Below, in pieces: positions 55,215 to 63,960 of a stretch of DNA of 64,000 nt; the first letter of the stretch is position 1; each line of letters opens with the position of its first letter. This stretch comes from Halorussus salinisoli (GTDB taxonomy: Archaea; Halobacteriota; Halobacteria; Halobacteriales; Haladaptataceae), in the NCBI GenBank assembly GCA_005239435.1, contig ML241305.1, positions 643,289 to 707,288 on the forward strand. Direction: 5' to 3'. Position numbers and translations under genes: made by a program. The notes beneath the pieces are model-generated. The model did no database searches and had not been told where the DNA came from. It was given only the letters and a program-made list of their open reading frames with translations.

Positions 55215-56201
55215 TCAGTCGGATTCGCAGACGTGCTGGTCGTCGGTCGGACGCCCGCCGTCGGTAAGCGCGCGGTCGGCGAACGGAGACCGGAAGAGTC
55301 CTCGAACGTCTATCGACTCGCTGCCGAGAACCGCGAACCCGGCGAAGATGGTGAGGAAACCGGCGACCGCGAGCGACGAGACGTTCTCGCCGAGCAGTGC
55401 CCACCCGCCGAGCGTCGCCACGACCGGCACGAGGTAGAAGACGAGATTCGCGCGAATCGCGCCGGTGCGGTCGAGGAGTCCGAAGTAGGCGATGTACGCC
55501 AGCGCGCCGGCGAAGATGCCGACGTACCCGAGCGCGGCCAGCGCCTCCGGAGTCCACGTGACGGACGCGACCGACTCGCCAGCCGACCAGCTCAGGAGGT
55601 GACAGAGCAGCGCGCCGAAGGGCAACCCCCACGCAGTGCGGACCGTACTCGACAGTTCTCCGTCGGCCCACCGAATGAGGACGCTCCCGAGCGCGCCGCT
55701 CACCGCGCCCGTGAACAGGATCGCCTTGCCGACCGCGTCGCCGCCGAGCAGGTTCGCCGGGTCGGGGCTGACGACCAGACCGACGCCGACGAGACCGAGG
55801 AGCATTCCCGCGGCCCCGCGAGCCGAGAGACGCTCGTCCGCCAGCAGAACGGCCGCGAACACCGGCGTCAGGATGGGGTTGAGGCTGAAAACGATAGAGG
55901 CGACGGCGCTGGTGGCGTACTGCTGGCCGACGAACAGCAGGGCGTTGGCCAGTCCGATGGCCAGAACTCCGGTCGCGAGGATGCCAGCAGCGTCACCCCG
56001 CGTCCGCGGGAGTAACTCGTCGCGCGACGTCGTAAGCACTGCGTACCCCAGCAGCACCGTGGCCGCGACGTCGAACCGTAGCGCGACGAACAACAGCGGC
56101 GGGAAGTAGTCAAGGCCGGCCTTCGCGGCGACGAACGTCCCGCCGAAGAGGACGCTGACGGCCGCGAAGAAGACGAGGGTGCGGCGTTCGACCACGTTCA
56201 C
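55215..56201 (-). CDS. EamA-family (DMT) transporter
   Basis: 328 residues with ten helices in two EamA repeats; first VLFGGTFVAAKAGLDYFPPLLFVALRFD, second AGALAYIAYFGLLDRTGAIRANLVFYLVPVVATLGG. Export of amino acids or metabolites is typical. A GTG start at VNVVERRTLVFF was chosen; in-frame upstream codons run into the divergent promoter. Control by the neighbouring regulator at 56413 is likely. Confidence 0.88.
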   Translation of the reverse strand: MNVVERRTLVFFAAVSVLFGGTFVAAKAGLDYFPPLLFVALRFDVAATVLLGYAVLTTSRDELLPRTRGDAAGILATGVLAIGLANALLFVGQQYATSAVASIVFSLNPILTPVFAAVLLADERLSARGAAGMLLGLVGVGLVVSPDPANLLGGDAVGKAILFTGAVSGALGSVLIRWADGELSSTVRTAWGLPFGALLCHLLSWSAGESVASVTWTPEALAALGYVGIFAGALAYIAYFGLLDRTGAIRANLVFYLVPVVATLGGWALLGENVSSLAVAGFLTIFAGFAVLGSESIDVRGLFRSPFADRALTDGGRPTDDQHVCESD

Positions 56202-56291
56202 GCCACCTCCCTGCGTATCGCGTGCGCCGGACCTGCGAGGAGCGGCGCGTCGAGAGAGCGTATCATAGAGTACTGTAGGAGCGCCGGGGTT

Positions 56292-56312
56292 ATAGTTTCG
56301 TTCAGAAACTAT
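56292..56312. promoter_or_regulatory. Inverted repeat in the EamA/regulator promoter
   Basis: ATAGTTTC-GTTCA-GAAACTAT: 8-base arms, 5-base spacer. A second pair (TCACGG...CCGTGA) follows at 56314-56334. The region lies between the divergent EamA (56201) and regulator (56413) starts and is AT-rich enough to include both TATA boxes. Confidence 0.55.
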
Positions 56313-56412
56313 TTCACGGCAAGAAATAACCGTGAGTCGGCCGGAGGCTTCGAGTCGTGAAAGATTTTCACGGTGCGAAAACGGTTTACTGCGAGGGGAC
56401 CGAGTATCGGCT

Positions 56413-57207
56413 ATGGAGTCTGCGCTGGAGGAAATCGAGTTCCTCGCGCTCTCGCCCAATCGAGTCGAAGTGCTGCGACTGCTCGCCGCCGACCGCCACA
56501 CGCGGAGCGACCTCGCGGCGGCCACGGGCGCGTCGCAGGCGACGCTCGGCCGTATCCTCGGCGACTTCGAGGAGCGGTCGTGGATACGCCGCGAGGACGG
56601 CGAGTACGCGGCGACGGCGACGGGGCGACTCGTCGCCGAGGGGTTCACCGACCTGCTGAATATCCTCGAAATCGAGGGGGAACTCCGCGACGTCGTGCGG
56701 TACCTCCCGACCCACGCGATGGACTTCGACCTCCGGCGACTCGCGGACGCAACCATCACCGTCCCGAGTCAGACGCGGCCGAACGCGCCCGTCCAGCGCG
56801 TACTCGACCTGCTCGGCGGCGCCGACGAGATCCGGGTGTTCTCCCACGCGTTCAACGAACAGAGCCTCGCGCGGATTCGCGAGCGGACGACCGCCGGGGA
56901 GGGAACGTTCCGGGGCGTCTTCTCGCGGAGCGCCATCGGCGCGCTCGCCGACGATCCGGGGTTGCGCGAGCAGTTATCGTCGCTACTCGACGCCGACGGT
57001 GTAGCGATACGGGTCCGCGAGGAGGGAATTCCGCTCGCGGTGACGGTCGCCGACGAGGTGGTCCACCTGCTGTTGCGCGACGGGAACGGCGTCCTGCAGG
57101 CGTCCGTGGACACCGACGACCGGGCCGTGTACTCGTGGGCACAGGACACGTTCGACCACTACTGGCGGACGGCGGCCCCGCTCGAACCCGACGAGTTTTC
57201 GACCTGA
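56413..57207 (+). CDS. Winged-helix transcriptional regulator (DUF1724/HVO-type)
   Basis: 264 residues. LSPNRVEVLRLLAADRHTRSDLAAATGASQATLGRILGDFEERSWIRREDGEY (~13-66) is a winged helix. A longer C-terminal ligand-sensing domain follows, with IRVFSHAFNEQSLARIRE and VYSWAQDTFDHYWRTAAPL. This is typical of haloarchaeal two-part regulators. It is divergent to the EamA gene and probably controls it. Confidence 0.85.
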   Translation: MESALEEIEFLALSPNRVEVLRLLAADRHTRSDLAAATGASQATLGRILGDFEERSWIRREDGEYAATATGRLVAEGFTDLLNILEIEGELRDVVRYLPTHAMDFDLRRLADATITVPSQTRPNAPVQRVLDLLGGADEIRVFSHAFNEQSLARIRERTTAGEGTFRGVFSRSAIGALADDPGLREQLSSLLDADGVAIRVREEGIPLAVTVADEVVHLLLRDGNGVLQASVDTDDRAVYSWAQDTFDHYWRTAAPLEPDEFST

Positions 57208-57216
57208 GCGGTGCCG

Positions 57217-58062
57217 TCACTCCGGCGGGCCGAGCGAGACGAACTCCAACCCGTTCTCGGCCAGCAGGTTCCGGGCGCGCTCCGTCACGGAGGGCGCGAC
57301 CAGGAACCCGCGAATCTCGGCGTCGGCGTGGAGTTCGCGGTCCAGCGTCTCGACGTATCGCGAGAGCTGACCAACTGCATCGGGACCCACCCGCTTGCGC
57401 TTGAGTTCCACGACGACCGTCGCGCCGTCGCGGTCCTCGCCGTAGATGTCCACCGCGCCAGCGGGCGTCTCGCGCTCGATGGCGAGCGGTCGGAACCCGG
57501 CTTCCACAAGGTCCGGGTCGTCGAGGATGCGCTGGCGGAGGTCCTCCTCGGTACCCGTCAGCGCGAGGTCGTTGCGGTCGGTCACGTCGAAGGTCGAAAT
57601 CCGCTCGACCTGCTCGAACGCGACGACCAGTCGCTCCTCGGGCGAGGTCCGGCGGCTTCGAATCCGAAACTCCCCGTCCTCGACGCCGACCTCGTGGCTA
57701 CACCCCGGCGGTTGCCAGTTGACCGGCTTTTGCCCCTCGTCCGTGTGGACCAGCGCGGTACCGTCGGGCTTGAGGACGACCAGTCGGTCGCCGGGACCGA
57801 GCGTGCTGGCGGCCCGACCCTCGTACTCGACCGTACACCGGCCGAAGACGGTCGTCATGGCCCCGCGGTCGATCGCCGCGGCGACGCGGTCGCGTGCCGT
57901 GGCGGGGTCCGGCCGGTGGAGAGTCCCGCTCGCCGAGTCGCCGTCTGCGATTGTCACTGGGTCCGAGTAGGCGACGAGCGCACTAAAGCGGCCCGTGTCG
58001 CAGAGATGGAAGGTTCCCGGTAGCGTCAGTCGGGCAGTATCACCGTCCGGTCGTCGGCCCAC
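57217..58062 (-). CDS. nucS: Endonuclease NucS/EndoMS
   Basis: 281 residues from a GTG. FGRCTVEYEGRAASTLGPGDRLVVLKPDGT is the N-terminal domain; PAGAVDIYGEDRDGATVVVELKRKRVGPDAVGQLSRYVE holds the RecB-like catalytic D-E-x-K and QL. NucS cleaves both strands at mismatches and works with PCNA in archaea and actinobacteria. The start overlaps the frameshifted gene by 37 bases; the next in-frame candidates are inside the conserved N-terminus. Confidence 0.9.
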   Translation of the reverse strand: MGRRPDGDTARLTLPGTFHLCDTGRFSALVAYSDPVTIADGDSASGTLHRPDPATARDRVAAAIDRGAMTTVFGRCTVEYEGRAASTLGPGDRLVVLKPDGTALVHTDEGQKPVNWQPPGCSHEVGVEDGEFRIRSRRTSPEERLVVAFEQVERISTFDVTDRNDLALTGTEEDLRQRILDDPDLVEAGFRPLAIERETPAGAVDIYGEDRDGATVVVELKRKRVGPDAVGQLSRYVETLDRELHADAEIRGFLVAPSVTERARNLLAENGLEFVSLGPPE

Positions 58063-58660
58063 GTCTCGACGCGTTCGGAGAGGCAGTCGGTGGCTTGCTC
58101 GCGGGCGAGCGCACTCCGGTCGACCATCTCGCCGACGACGGCCTTGGTCCCGCGGAACCAGCCTCGGAAGTAGTCGGCGTTTCCGGGGCGGGCCTCGACG
58201 AGTGCGCCGTGCCCGACCGTCTCGCTCCGCTCGACGGTCTCGCTGTCGACTTGAGGCCGAACCAGCAGACGTGGAAGGCCGTCGTCCGGTAGTCGGTCCC
58301 GACGCGATAGAACGCCTCGTGGTGGAGGAAATCGAGATAGTTCGCGGAGACGTCGGACAGCGAGACGTCGGTTGCTATGGGTTCGGAGTCCACCGCGAAG
58401 GCGGTCTCCGCGGCGAAGGGGTCGTCGGCCGAGAGGCGGTTCGAGAGCGCGAAGTCGGCCCCGCCCCAGTGCGAACGGTGGAGGTCGTAAGTGGCGTCGC
58501 AGGTGGTCGGGAGGTCGTCGGACGAGTCGGTTCGGTCGCCGGTCGAGGGGTCCGTATCGTCGGTCGAATCGTGGCTATCGTCGGTCGAACCGGTGTGTTC
58601 GTCGGTCGAGTCGGCGGGGTCGTCGTCGCGGCGGTACGCGAGGAGTGCGCGGTGTCCCAT
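58026..58660 (-). pseudogene. Frameshifted conserved gene (DUF6735-like)
   Basis: The gene starts MGHRALLAYRRDDDPADSTD and continues through YDLHRSHWGGADFALSNR to FHVCWFGLK. At about 58247-58255 the coherent reading shifts by one base: the continuing good sequence is VDSETVERSETVGHGALVEA..., ending WADDRTVILPD just before 58026. The original frame after FGLK gives only low-complexity Ser/Arg sequence. Either a true inactivating one-base deletion or a sequencing error; the intact remainder favours a recent event or error. Confidence 0.7.
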
Positions 58661-58997
58661 CGCCGCGAGTTCGTCCCGTCCTCGGATTTAAACGTTCGTC
58701 CGGGGTCGGAGCACGCACGAGAACTATCCCGCCAGAAGATAGCTAAATATGTCTTAAACACGTATACTCTTTCATTAGAAGATTGTATAGATTGCTCCAT
58801 CCGACCAGTGACTTCGCCGAGAGACGGAAAGGACTGCCGGCGTCTACGACGCGGCATTCGCATCGATTCCGGACGGCGACGCCGCGGACCCGCCGAGACG
58901 CGGGTTGCGCCGTCGTTCCTTCGTACCCGTTCTCGGAGAAGGTTTCCGACGGCTACTCTCCTTTTGACGTTCGGTGCGTAGTCCGGAGTAACCGCTC

Positions 58998-59945
58998 ATG
59001 TCTACGACTACGAGTGCCGAGCGATTCGTCGGCAATCTCACCGACTTCCGGTACCGGGAAGTACTGATGACTGGCGCGACGGCCGCCATCGTCGTCGGCG
59101 CAGTCGCGCTGTTTCCCGGCGTCGAAAGCGTCTCGAAGGGTATCGACGGGAACCTGACCGCGTGGCAACTGGCACTCTTCGTCCTCCTGCCGGTCGCAGC
59201 AGGCGCGATAAAGGGCACCATCGGCTTCGGCTACGCGCTCATCACGACGCCCATCTTCGCCACGGTCATCGACCCGACGATGGCCGTGGTGGTGCTTGCG
59301 ATTCCGCCGTGGATGATAAACGTGTTTCAGGTGGGCGAGACCGACACCGGACTCGGCTACGTCCGTGAGCGATGGTCGCTCATCCTCCTCGCGCTGGTCG
59401 GCTCCATCGTCGGCGTGTTCTTCCTCGACACGTTCAGCACGCATCCGGTGGTGCCGTTCCTCATCGGCCTGCTGATTCTGGGCTACGTGGGCTTCGAGGT
59501 GGCGAAGAACTTCGTCACGGTCGAGAAGGCCCACAACCCGCTCGCGCTCGGGAGCGTCGGCCTGCTGGAGGGCTTTCTCCTCGCCGCGGCCAACCTCGGA
59601 CCGCTCCTGCCTGCGTATCTCCACACCTTCGAGCGCGACACCGAGCAGTACGTCGGCGGCCTCTCGATGGTGTTCACCTTCGTCTTCACCGCCCGTATCG
59701 TTCAGATGGCGCTGTTCACCGACCTGCTGACGACCTATCGCCTCTGGCTCGGCTGTGCCCTCGCAGTCGTGACCCTCGTCGGCCTGTTCGCGGGCACGTA
59801 TCTCCGCCGGACGGGCGTGGACGAAGACCGGTTCAACTGGCTCGTGGTGGGCCTGCTGTTCGTCATCTCGCTCAACATCTTCTCGAAGACCGGTCCCGCA
59901 GTGGCGGCCTCGGTCCGGAAAGTTCTCCCGGCACTCGTCCCCTGA
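58998..59945 (+). CDS. TauE/SafE-family permease (TSUP), divergent member
   Basis: 315 residues, about eight helices. AAGAIKGTIGFGYALITTPIFATVIDP (~69-95) is the TSUP repeat with its conserved GxGxx(G/A); ALGSVGLLEGFLLAAANLGPLLPAYL the second. Likely sulfur-compound or organic anion transport. It lacks the tiny partner gene found upstream of the TauE genes at 25811 and 60127. ATG start after a 336-base gap (58661-58997) that holds an AT-rich patch at 58737-58790 but no gene. Confidence 0.85.
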   Translation: MSTTTSAERFVGNLTDFRYREVLMTGATAAIVVGAVALFPGVESVSKGIDGNLTAWQLALFVLLPVAAGAIKGTIGFGYALITTPIFATVIDPTMAVVVLAIPPWMINVFQVGETDTGLGYVRERWSLILLALVGSIVGVFFLDTFSTHPVVPFLIGLLILGYVGFEVAKNFVTVEKAHNPLALGSVGLLEGFLLAAANLGPLLPAYLHTFERDTEQYVGGLSMVFTFVFTARIVQMALFTDLLTTYRLWLGCALAVVTLVGLFAGTYLRRTGVDEDRFNWLVVGLLFVISLNIFSKTGPAVAASVRKVLPALVP

Positions 59946-60126
59946 CAGCCGAGGCGTGCCGCCCGTGCGCCGCTCGATTTCGACTAACTTCCGCACTCTC
60001 TCGGAGGACGCGCCGTGCTCGCCCGGAAGGTCGCTCGGAAAGCGTTCGGTCTCGGGTGGCGGTACCCGTCGACTGGCGTACGGTGTGATAAATTAGTTGA
60101 CGCGATAGCAAATCTGTCTCGCAGCG

Positions 60127-61125
60127 TCAGTCGGCAGTCGCGGGGGTAGTCGTCTCGTCTTCCCGCAGGCTCTCGATGCTCGCCCAGACCACGGCCCCGC
60201 TGACCAGCAGCGCCGACCCGAAGATGAGCGCCATGCTGAGTCGGTTCAGCAGTTCGATTCCGTAGGCGTTGCCGAGGTTCTTGCTCGCCACGGCGGCCCC
60301 ACCTGCCAACAGCATCGCGGCGAAGTACTCCGTGATTTCGTCTTCGTCCACGAGCGTCGTCGCGGCAGCACCGACGCGGGCACCCATCGCGCTCCCCGCC
60401 AGCAGGGGCAGGACGATGGAGAGGTCCACCGCGCCGGACTCGGCGTAGGTGAACGCGCCGAACGCACCCGAGGCGGTGATTTGGAACACGTCTGTTCCGA
60501 CCGCGACCGCGGCAGGGACGCCGAGGCCGTACATCATCGCGGGCATGAGTAGGAATCCCCCGCCGACGCCGAGGAAACCGGAGAGAACGCCGATGAACAC
60601 CGCGATGGCGAGCGTCAACCAGAGAGACACCTCCGCGCCGCCCTTGATGGAGACCATCGGCGGAATCCGAACGGACTGGAGTTTCCGGGCGAGCGCCGAC
60701 TCCTCGTCGTCGGCCCCGTCGGCGTCCTCCTCGCGGGCGTCTCGGAGCATGAACAGACCGACGGTCGTCAGCAGGCCGATGTACGAGAGGCTCACGACGA
60801 TGTCGGCCGAACCGAGTTCCTTCAGGAGGTAGACGAACTCCTTTCCGACCTCGATGCCGGCGGTCATACCCACGATGAACATCAGGCCGAGTTTGTAGTC
60901 TACCTGTCCGTGGTCCCGGTGCCGGAGCGCCGCGATGACGGAGGTTCCGAACACGAAGGCCAGTCCACTCCCGACCGCAGTCGTCGAGTCGTACCCCATC
61001 ACGAGGAGTGCAGGCGTGACGAGGAACGACCCACCCATCCCGAAGAATCCGAACAGCGTCCCGACGAGCAGACCAAAGCCGACGAAGAGACCGAGTTCAG
61101 TCGCCGCGATGCCGAAAAGTTCCAT
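60127..61125 (-). CDS. TauE/SafE-family exporter, paralog of the sulfur-island gene
   Basis: 332 residues. GFGLLVGTLFGFFGMGGSFLVTPALLVMGYDS and FIGVLSGFLGVGGGFLLMPAMMYGLGV match the protein at 25811 nearly block by block, including the central acidic loop (EEDADGADDEE). ATG at 61125; a GTG at 61131 would overlap the preceding tiny gene. Expected sulfite or thiosulfate export. Confidence 0.88.
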   Translation of the reverse strand: MELFGIAATELGLFVGFGLLVGTLFGFFGMGGSFLVTPALLVMGYDSTTAVGSGLAFVFGTSVIAALRHRDHGQVDYKLGLMFIVGMTAGIEVGKEFVYLLKELGSADIVVSLSYIGLLTTVGLFMLRDAREEDADGADDEESALARKLQSVRIPPMVSIKGGAEVSLWLTLAIAVFIGVLSGFLGVGGGFLLMPAMMYGLGVPAAVAVGTDVFQITASGAFGAFTYAESGAVDLSIVLPLLAGSAMGARVGAAATTLVDEDEITEYFAAMLLAGGAAVASKNLGNAYGIELLNRLSMALIFGSALLVSGAVVWASIESLREDETTTPATAD

Positions 61126-61127
61126 CG

Positions 61128-61283
61128 TCACGACGATCCTCCTCCGAGGACCCGTCGGACCGTCCCGCTCAGTGCGGTCGTCATCGCTCCATAGCCGGCG
61201 TAGAGGGCTATCGCCTCCCCGAGAACCGTGCCGACGTCGGCCACGGCCCGTTCGGCCGGACCGAGCGTTTCGAGACCGATCAT
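61128..61283 (-). CDS. Tiny membrane protein upstream of TauE/SafE (copy 2)
   Basis: 51 residues. MIGLETLGPAERAVADVG then TVLGEAIALYAGYGAMTTAL and a short basic tail. Compared with the 49-residue protein at 25659: both begin M-[FI]-G-[IL]-E-T, share GPA, a [LG]EAI-LY-GYG core, similar length, and end directly before a TauE ATG in the context TGACGATGGA. Conservation at two loci supports translation. The hydrophobic span is shorter than in copy 1. Confidence 0.72.
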   Translation of the reverse strand: MIGLETLGPAERAVADVGTVLGEAIALYAGYGAMTTALSGTVRRVLGGGSS

Positions 61284-61667
61284 CGCTCTGTCACCGTAGT
61301 TGTGTACGGTTGTGTCGTAACCATGAATATCTACGGCTCAAGCCACGGTCGTTTAATAGTTTTGTGGAACTCGTGCAATATAGTATTCGCGATGGATTGG
61401 CATCACGTCGCGTATCCAAGGCATAACCTATCGGATATCGGACGTGGAAAGGAGTCGATAGCCTCCGGGACGTCGAAAGAGGCACTCGATTTGTGTCCAC
61501 ACCCCAATACCGAGCCGTCTCGGGAGCGCGCTGATACGGAATCGCGTGAGAAGCGTGCTTCTCGCGGGCGCGCGAAGTACTTATTTAAAATACCAGAGGA
61601 GAGTAACCCAAGGTACTGTCGCTGGACAGTCGCTGGCGACCCATGCCGGAACGACGCTCGGTCTGAC
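61284..61667. other. Promoter side of the tiny gene/TauE pair; otherwise empty
   Basis: About 384 bases. On the minus strand ATACTATATTGCAC is followed by CAAAACTATTAAACG (61350-61391), a layout like the sulfur-island promoters (TTGCGC plus AAAACC and TTAA). No gene supported. Confidence 0.45.
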
Positions 61668-62042
61668 TCAGGCGATAGCTTCGTCTTTGTCCTCGGCCGA
61701 GTGGAGGTGTTCCATCCCCCAGTCGAGCATCTCGAAGATCAGGGTCTCGAGCGACTCGCCCTGTTCGGTCAGCGAGTAGTTGACGCGAACCGGCTTCTCG
61801 CTCACTATCTCTCGGTCTACTAACTGCTTGTTTTCGAGATCCTCCAGACTGTCCGACAGGACCTTGCTGGAGATGCCGTCTACGTCCTCTTTGAGTTCGT
61901 TGAACCCCATCGGTCCGCCTTCGAGCAGTCGATGGATGACCACCGGGTGCCACTTCTTGCCGATGAGCATCGCGGTCGCGGTAATCGGACACCACTCCTG
62001 GCCAGCGCACCAGACGGGGAGTCGGTCGGTCGCGTCGGTCAT
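61668..62042 (-). CDS. HxlR-family winged-helix regulator
   Basis: 124 residues. CAGQEWCPITATAMLIGKKWHPVVIHRLL is the HxlR start with two Cys; MGFNELKEDVDGISSKVLSDSLEDLENKQLVDREI is the recognition helix and wing. HxlR proteins respond to aldehydes, disulfides or other stress. The ATG at 62042 is the family-conserved start. It may act on the divergent AIR-synthase-like gene. Confidence 0.9.
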   Translation of the reverse strand: MTDATDRLPVWCAGQEWCPITATAMLIGKKWHPVVIHRLLEGGPMGFNELKEDVDGISSKVLSDSLEDLENKQLVDREIVSEKPVRVNYSLTEQGESLETLIFEMLDWGMEHLHSAEDKDEAIA

Positions 62043-62219
62043 AGACGAGGGTACTCTGGCGATAGTTAAAAAGTTACCTCCACTCATTTAGTTACCGATA
62101 GTAACCGACTTGGAGAGACGCCGTCGAGTAGAGACCACGGTGACTCCCGTTCCACCAACGTCGTCGCTAGTTCCGTCCAAATCACCACCGATTTGTCCGC
62201 GCCGACGCAATCTCCGCCA

Positions 62220-63239
62220 ATGACCGACCTTGGCAAGGTAGACCGCGAGTTCTTCGACCGGCACATCTACCCCCACCTCGGAGCCGACCGAGACGACGTG
62301 CGCCTCGGCCCCGAACACGGCGTCGATTTCGGCGTCGTGGAAGTCGGCGGCGAGGCGGTCGTCCTCGCCAGCGACCCGCTCTCGCTGGTCCCGGCGCTCG
62401 GCTTCGAGAAGGCGGCGTGGTTCGCGGTCCACGTCGCGCTCTCGGACGCCGCGGTGTCCGGAATCGCGCCCTCCCACCTCGCGGTCACGTTCACCCTCCC
62501 GCCGGAGATGACCGACGGCGAGTTCGCTACGGTCTGGGAGACCTTCGACCGCGAGGCGAGCGAGTTGGGCGTCAGCATCGTCACGGGGCACACCGCCCGA
62601 TACGGCGGATGTCGGTACCCGTGGGTCGGCGGCGCGACCACCCTCGCGGTCGGCGACCCCGCGGACCTCGTGCGACCCGACGGCGCGAGTCCGGGTGACC
62701 GCCTGCTGGTCACCAAGGGTCCCGCGGTCGAAGTCGCGGGCTTTCTGGTGACGCTCTTCGAGGACGCCGTGGACCTCCCGGAAGCGACGATTACCGAGGC
62801 CAAGGAGCGATTCTGGGACATGAGTCCGGTCCGGGACGCGCTGACCGCCGCGGCGGCCGGCCCAGTCACCGCGATGCACGACGCGACTGAAGGCGGACTT
62901 CAGGGCGCGCTGGTCGAACTCGCGCGGGCCGGTGGGGTTCGATTGGACGTGGACTCGGACGCAGTGCCGATTCTCCCCGGCGTCGAGGAGTCGTGCGACT
63001 TCTTCGGCATCAACCCGTGGGCCGCGACCAGCGAGGGGACGCTCGTCCTGACGGTCGAATCCGACGGCGTGGGCGACGTGCTGGCCGCGCTGGAGTCGGA
63101 GGGCATCCCGGCGGCCGAAATCGGAGCAGTGCGAGAGGGCGACGGCGTCTTCGTGGACGGCGAGCAGGTGGAACATCCGGAGGTCGACCCCTCGTGGGCC
63201 GTCTTCGAGGAGTACGCCGAGAAGGTAGGGTTGGAGTAG
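62220..63239 (+). CDS. AIR synthase-related protein (PurM/HypE fold)
   Basis: 339 residues. The PurM-like N-domain has LGFEKAAWFAVHVALSDAAVSGIAPSHLAVTFTLP, and TGHTARYGGCRYPWVGG; the C-domain has VTAMHDATEGGLQGALVELARAGG, as in HypE/SelD/ThiL. It ends without the PRxC tail of HypE and lacks ThiL motifs, so it is an unassigned archaeal member that probably uses ATP to activate a carbonyl or amide. An in-frame TTG at 62193 is an alternative start. Confidence 0.82.
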   Translation: MTDLGKVDREFFDRHIYPHLGADRDDVRLGPEHGVDFGVVEVGGEAVVLASDPLSLVPALGFEKAAWFAVHVALSDAAVSGIAPSHLAVTFTLPPEMTDGEFATVWETFDREASELGVSIVTGHTARYGGCRYPWVGGATTLAVGDPADLVRPDGASPGDRLLVTKGPAVEVAGFLVTLFEDAVDLPEATITEAKERFWDMSPVRDALTAAAAGPVTAMHDATEGGLQGALVELARAGGVRLDVDSDAVPILPGVEESCDFFGINPWAATSEGTLVLTVESDGVGDVLAALESEGIPAAEIGAVREGDGVFVDGEQVEHPEVDPSWAVFEEYAEKVGLE

Positions 63240-63373
63240 GTGAAACTGTAGTCGGTCGGACTGGAACAAGCGACTGCGGGAGGTAGGACTGGAATAGACG
63301 CGACTGGAGTGACCTCTCGGTCGTCGCGCTCGGCTTCAATCCTTATGTCTACGCAGAACGTATATCTGCGGAG

Positions 63374-63739
63374 ATGACCAACTGGTACGCAGTCGTGGTC
63401 GGGTTCGTCGTCATGACCGTGGTCGGCGTCGTCGGTCTCGCTATCCCCGGTCTGGGTCAGCTAACTGCGGGTCTCGTCGGCGGATTCGTCGCGGGATACA
63501 TGGCGGCAGGCAGCGCGGGCCGAGGGGCGTGGCACGGCCTCGTCGCCGGGTCGCTCGGCGGTATCGCCGTCGCGCTGATATTCGGCTTCGCGGTGGCCGT
63601 CCTCGGCACGGCCGGTCTCGGACCGTTCGGCCCACTGCTCGGCGGTGGCGTCCTCGTCGTCGGCGTCGCCATCACGCTGGTGATGGGCCTCGAAAGCGCG
63701 CTCGCCGGGGCAGTGGGCGCGTGGGTCGCCGAGGAGTGA
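63374..63739 (+). CDS. DUF5518-like membrane protein
   Basis: 121 residues with four hydrophobic segments. YAVVVGFVVMTVVGVVGLAIPGLG, GLVGGFVAGYMAAGSAGRGAWHGLVAGSLGGIAVAL and GVAITLVMGLESALAGAVGAWVAEE are Gly-rich helices typical of DUF5518. Function unknown. ATG with a TATA-like ACGTATATCTG about 15 bases upstream. Confidence 0.8.
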   Translation: MTNWYAVVVGFVVMTVVGVVGLAIPGLGQLTAGLVGGFVAGYMAAGSAGRGAWHGLVAGSLGGIAVALIFGFAVAVLGTAGLGPFGPLLGGGVLVVGVAITLVMGLESALAGAVGAWVAEE

Positions 63740-63782
63740 GCGAAAGTCGGTCTCTCCGTGTCGAGGGCGAACCGGTGGACCT

Positions 63783-63960
63783 CACCTCTATCGATTTGTA
63801 GCGCCGATCAGACGAGACGTCGTAGCGCGAGTCCGGTAGGACGTGGCACGCCCCTCTATCGAAGTGTTTCGCCGGAGGAGACGTTCTATCGGCTAGACAC
63901 CTCTATCGAAGTGTTGGAAACGGGGGAGAACTCGGACGGAGACACCTCTATCGATGTGTT
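63783..63960 (+). repeat. Four spaced CACCTCTATCGAxGTGTT units
   Basis: Units start near 63783, 63850, 63898 and 63943. The third is followed by GGAAACGGGGGAG, similar to the core of haloarchaeal origin recognition boxes. No gene is seen from 63740 to the window end. The array may be the edge of a replication origin or another control region that continues outside. Confidence 0.55.

Noticed and set aside
63240..63373. Imperfect 30-base duplication (GTxGGACTGGAAxA...GCGACTG)
   Set aside because: Only two diverged units with no nearby regulatory context beyond the next promoter; too weak to list as a feature.
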